A stretch of 64,000 nucleotides of DNA from NCBI GenBank assembly GCA_036346275.1, contig CM070725.1:14374216-14438215 (forward strand). Direction: 5' to 3'. A model generated the notes under the pieces. The model ran no database searches, had not been told where the DNA came from, and was given only the letters and a program-made list of their open reading frames with translations. Below are positions 60,481 through 64,000 of the stretch, piece by piece. A program made the position numbers and the translations under genes. Source of the DNA: Otatea glauca (lineage: Eukaryota; Streptophyta; Magnoliopsida; Poales; Poaceae). Each line of letters begins with the position of its first letter. Within the stretch, counting starts at the first letter, position 1.

Positions 60481-62931
60481 CTATTCTTTGTGGAGGGCGC
60501 TCTGCGGCGATATATGGCCAGCGATCTCCCGAGCGTATGGCTCGACCAGAAGCTCGAGATTGTCCACCTCCTCGTCCGTCCGGTTCTCGGCGACCCCGCT
60601 GCTCACCACCGCGAGGTCGATGCCGTCATAATGGGAGACGGTGTTGACCAGTGCCGAGGAAGCCCCAAGCGCAGCGCCCTCGCTTACCGCGCTCTCGATG
60701 TGCCCCGGCACTCGGGCCAGCACGATGGCGAGCGAGCTCGGACCCGGCACGGCTTCGAGCACTCGGTCGCAGACGTCCTGGCCGACCTTTCGAAGGGCCT
60801 CCAACTCCGCGGCCAGCTCCCAAGGCCTCCGAAGGCGTCGCGCAGCTCGGGGCGCAGCCGGTCACGCTCTTCCTCAGCGGCTAACCTTTGGCCGTGCAGA
60901 CCCCTGATGAACTGCGACTTCTCCCCCGAGCGGGCACGCAAGCACTGCAAGGCACACCACTCCATTAGCCCGCGACAAATCCGTCAAAAGTTACAAAAGA
61001 CAAGTTTCGCCGACTTACCCGACTGACCGGAAGAATCTCATCAGTAACCGCGCCCAGCACTCCGCTGGAGCACTCAAGAGCGAGAGCCGGATTCTCCTGG
61101 ATCCGCTTTGTCTCGGCCACGGCGCGCTTGACGCCATCCTGGAAGGCGCCCCACTCGAGGCTCTCCGCCGGATCGTCCAGCGAGATGGTCGGCCCGCCGG
61201 TCTGATAGTCCCCCGATCGAGTCAGCGTAAGCGGGGGCTGCCGAGCAGAGTCGCCTAGGCCAGCTCCGGCAGCTTGCGCCTGAGGGAGGTCACCCGGCAC
61301 CTCCCCCTGCGGCTCCAGAGGGACTAGCTCCGACCCTTGGATCGCCCCCTCCTACTGGTTCCCGGGCGGCGGCGTTACTGTCGCTTCGGTAATCCGGGCC
61401 GCATCTGCCGGTGGGCTCCCCGGCGGCGGCGGTAGCTCCTCCCGACCCCCCTCGACCGAGGAAGGGAGACCCGGCTTGCCAGGGATGGTCGAACCGCTTC
61501 GCTCTCCGCCCCGACTGTCGGCCCGGAGACCGTCGCCTGCTCCGTCGGCAACTCCGACGCTGCCGCCCGCAGTGCTTCTACCCCGACCAGACCAACCGGC
61601 GTCTCCTCCTCGACCCGTGCTCCACCGATCTTTGCCGATCGCGTCAGTGCTGAGCTCAGGGCCGCAGTCGCCACCGCCCCTGTGTAAACACTGCGCACCA
61701 CAAACGATCAGTGATCGCTCGGACTACCCTACTACCACAAAGCTCAAAGGAAAAAGAGGGGGCACTTACTGCGTCGATCGGACGCGCGGCGGCCGCGCCC
61801 TTTTCGTCGACCCCCTTGCGGGGGCGAATCGGCCCTCCGCTTCCTTTGGACGAATCCACCGGGGACATCTCCGCTCGGGGCACGGCGCCAGCAGCGCCCG
61901 CGCGCTCGCCCCCCGTCGGACCCGCGCTAACCTCCTTCTCCCCCGGCAGCAATGCCCGGGAGACCATCCCGGCAAGCCCCTGGGGAACGCAGAGACTTTA
62001 GTTAGACTGATCGCCGAAAGCTGAGGGGGAAGCAACAAGAAAGAAAAAGGAGGAAAAGGCTACATTCGGATTACCAGGTTTGGCGGGTTCCGGGCCGAAA
62101 ACGGCTCAGGGTGGCCGGCCACCGTCTCAGTCGCACCCCCACCCGTCACGGTGGACACCTGCGCCCCGACCTCTGACAGGGGGAGTTCCTCCTCCACCAT
62201 CCTCGTCGGGTCGGACGGCCCCTCAAACCGAAACATGGGGAGCGGCCGATCCATAGCGGTTGCACGCGCATCTTCATGAATGCACGCACAACGACATCGC
62301 CAGTCAGGCCCCGCTTCTTCTGAGCCTTGATCTGGTCGATTATCACCTCCACCCGGTTCCTCCCCTTCCGGTCGGCACCCCATTCCCACTCGGGCCTCGC
62401 CTTGGGAAGTCGGCTGGTGAAGACCGGGGCGCTATCTCCCAAGTTCTTGGCATAGAGCCACTCGGAGTGCCACCCCCGGTTGGACGACGGCAGCTTCACG
62501 TCGATGTAGTCCGATGCGCGCCTCGAGCGCAGCTGGAGAGCCACACCCCCAATAGGCGCCGATGCGTCCGAGGGCTTGTCCTTCCTCAGCCGAGCCTGGA
62601 AGAAGAGCCTCCACAACACCCAATGGGGCTCAATCCCCAGAAAGACCTCGCAGAGCGTGATGAAGACGGCGATGTGGAGGACCCCGTTGGGGTTAAGGTG
62701 GTGTATCTCCGCCTTGTAATGGTGCAGGAGCCCGCACACGAACGGGTGCTGCGGGAGCCCGAACCCGCGCTAGTAAAACGAGGCGGGCACGACGACCTCG
62801 CCATCCCCCGGCACGGGGGTGGCGGCCCCTGACGGCACCCTCCAGCCCGAGACGGCCTGCGGGGGTAGGAACCCCTTATTCACCAGCCCGAGCGCGCGGC
62901 TGGTCTGGATGGAGTACGCCGGCCACGACAT
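60481..62931 (-). pseudogene. antisense multi-exon gene, 'putative gypsy type transposon' (PF04195-like) family
   Basis: On the minus strand, ATG at 62,931 (MSWPAYSIQTSRALG) is followed by GFLPPQAVSGWRVP, then after an in-frame TAG by RGFGLPQHPFVCGLLHHYK and LHIAVFITLCEVFLGIEPHW, the core of this family. A one-base shift near 62,250 precedes FRFEGPSDPTRMVEEELPLS. Consensus splice signals give exons of about 62,931-62,075, 61,979-61,770, 61,679-61,019 and 60,944-60,481. The joins 1/2 and 3/4 are in phase, but 2/3 is not with the simplest acceptor. Exon 3 has a frameshift and one TAG; exon 4 has a shift near 60,815. The last part is an acidic helical tail ending at 60,481. The protein's function is unknown to me. 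Confidence 0.7.
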
Positions 62932-63077
62932 TTCCGAAGGAGCGGCGGAAAGGTGAGAAAGGGGGAAGTTGGAGGTTCTCTCTCCTCTTGCTCTTGCTAT
63001 CTCTTTTCTTGTCTCAGGCAAGCGCGAGAAAATGAAGAAAGCAAAGGTGAGAGGCTTGCACGAATGCCCCCGCACCC

Positions 63078-63086
63078 TATTTATAG
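63078..63086 (-). promoter_or_regulatory. TATA box for the antisense gene of the second Tat element
   Basis: The minus strand reads TCTATAAATAGGGTGCGG, an ideal plant TATA box, about 150 bases upstream of the ATG at 62,931. A transcription start about 30 bases downstream would give a leader near 115 bases. Confidence 0.65.
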
Positions 63087-63099
63087 AAGCCGAGCGGGC

Positions 63100-63684
63100 G
63101 CCTAGTCGAGCGGGCGCCAGCCGAACAGACACCTCCTCGAGCAAAGCGTCGCGCACGCCCTCGTCTGCCGCGCTAGGCACCTGGTAACGCCCAGTTCCCA
63201 ATTCCTCTCTGCATTTAAGCCCAGCAGGACCGCAGGAGCCGTAAAGACAGCGCCTCGGGCCGCACGTCCTGTGACCCCTCGGTCTCCGCTTCTAGGCCGG
63301 GACGGCTGCCCCGGGGCGCGTGCGACGACGCCCGCTGGGTCGCTGCGGCCCCAAAACGGCGAGGGAGCTCGGTGGCTCACGCCAGGGGCCCAGCCCAAAG
63401 CTGTGGGTTCTAAAGGCCAGTCCCACCAAGTGGGCATAAGACCGCCCCAGCGAAAATTGAGCGAGGGGCGAGTACCGGGCGAACCCCCCGTGGGCCTCCA
63501 GTTGTGCTGGCTGACGGCCCAATCGTCCTAACTCGTGTTCGAGACCATACTTCACACTCTCCTGCGGAACCCATGGATGGGTGACAGCCAGCTGTGCTCT
63601 GGGTCGACGGACGACCCAGAGTCCGATACGGGATCGAGTAAAGAAAGGTTTTTTATGGGTTGCCCCACAGCGGGCCAGGACACC
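63100..63684. other. GC-rich upstream flank of the antisense gene, inside the second Tat element
   Basis: I see no convincing product. Frames here lack recognisable motifs. It ends at the start of the next LTR. Confidence 0.5.
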
Positions 63685-64000
63685 TGTTTGCACCAAAATT
63701 TGGCAAGCTTGGTCAAAATCGGCAATAAAGTCAAAGATACGGAATTAACGGACATGATGGAAAGGTTTGGAGATATTTTGGTAACTGCAAGATTTTTAAG
63801 AAAAACAACCGTCCGAGATAAGGCCGATACGGATACGGACTTGAAGCGTGTTGTAACAAAACACTATCGGCCAAGGGTATAAAAAGGACCAAAGCGAGCT
63901 GCGAAATTATCATCAACACAATACAATCAACTAGCTTTTACTTTTCATCTTTTTCCTGTCGACTAGGAGTAGTTCTTGTAATTTAGCCTTTGTAATCGAT
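63685..64000 (+). mobile_element. LTR of the first Tat family, cut by the window edge
   Basis: TGTTTGCACCAAAATTTGGC, the GATAAGGCCGATACGGATAC stretch, TATAAAA at 63,878-63,884 and 'tagcctttgtaatcgat' match the LTRs at 18,399 and 28,997 in the same orientation. It differs by more substitutions than those two do from each other. Sequence after 64,000 is needed to tell a solo LTR from a full element. Confidence 0.88.

Larger units (their letters stand above)
41709..63684 (+). mobile_element. second Tat-type Ty3/gypsy element, GC-rich, interrupted and incomplete at the right
   Basis: A 5' LTR, PBS, gag, protease, RT, RNase H and integrase follow in order on the plus strand, then a 3' repeat region and an antisense gene. 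A copia element splits gag. No 3' LTR is reached before an LTR of another family starts at 63,685, so the end of the element is presumably beyond the window. Frames are long and damaged by only a few stops and indels, so it is younger than the first Tat element. Confidence 0.85.

Noticed and set aside
1..64000. CRISPR arrays, operons, bacterial mobile elements, tRNA or rRNA genes
   Set aside because: No regularly spaced short repeats, no gene clusters with bacterial ribosome sites, and no cloverleaf-like or rRNA-like sequence was recognised. The content is plant nuclear.

Overview
This window looks like a repeat-rich stretch of a grass (Poaceae) nuclear genome. The clues are a GC-rich plant-type gene with introns, the TE families present (long-LTR Tekay/Del-like gypsy, Tat-lineage gypsy with antisense genes, an 11-kb SIRE/Maximus-like copia, a hAT-like element with gene fragments) and plant-type LTR TATA boxes. 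I see no bacterial, organellar, tRNA or rRNA gene.

Layout. (1) 1-6,750: a minus-strand chromovirus-like gypsy element (gag remnant, long leader, PBS, 915-bp LTR) sits inside a minus-strand Tekay/Del-like LTR. That LTR also carries a 1.5-kb hAT-like element (4,558-6,089) holding what looks like a captured host gene fragment. (2) 6,751-15,710: the only host gene I support. It is a minus-strand protein with five U1-type C2H2 zinc fingers. The finger exon (7,697-9,490) is intact; two short GC-rich exons at 15,047-15,354 and 15,449-15,542 join it in phase across an inferred intron of about 5.6 kb. That intron holds a tandem duplication of about 760 bp, whose second copy is split by a small copia-type element, itself split by the 3' end of a gypsy element. 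(3) 15,711-18,398: AT-rich flank with a clean 682-bp solo LTR (TSD GAGAG). (4) 18,399-29,506: a complete but decayed Tat-lineage gypsy element (TSD CACGC), with gag-PR-RT-RNaseH-INT on the plus strand and an antisense plant-mobile-domain gene with its own TATA box. (5) 29,940-41,708: scrambled Tekay/Del-like remnants in both orientations, including inverted gag copies and an extra reading frame between PBS and gag. (6) 41,709-63,684: a second, GC-rich Tat-type gypsy element. Its gag is split by an 11.1-kb SIRE-like copia element (44,411-55,502, TSD GGAAG). Its pol is nearly readable, its 3' region has a 183-bp tandem repeat, and an antisense multi-exon gene of the 'putative gypsy type transposon' family (PF04195-like) with a TATA box follows. 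(7) 63,685-64,000: start of another LTR of the same family as the 18.4-kb element.

How it works together: the zinc-finger gene is probably the only cellular function encoded. The rest is layered retrotransposon insertion, and junctions and TSDs allow much of the order to be read. The most notable biology is that two unrelated Tat elements each carry a different host-type gene in antisense between pol and the 3' LTR, each with a well-formed TATA box. The protein family names are from recognition by eye and have not been checked against any database.
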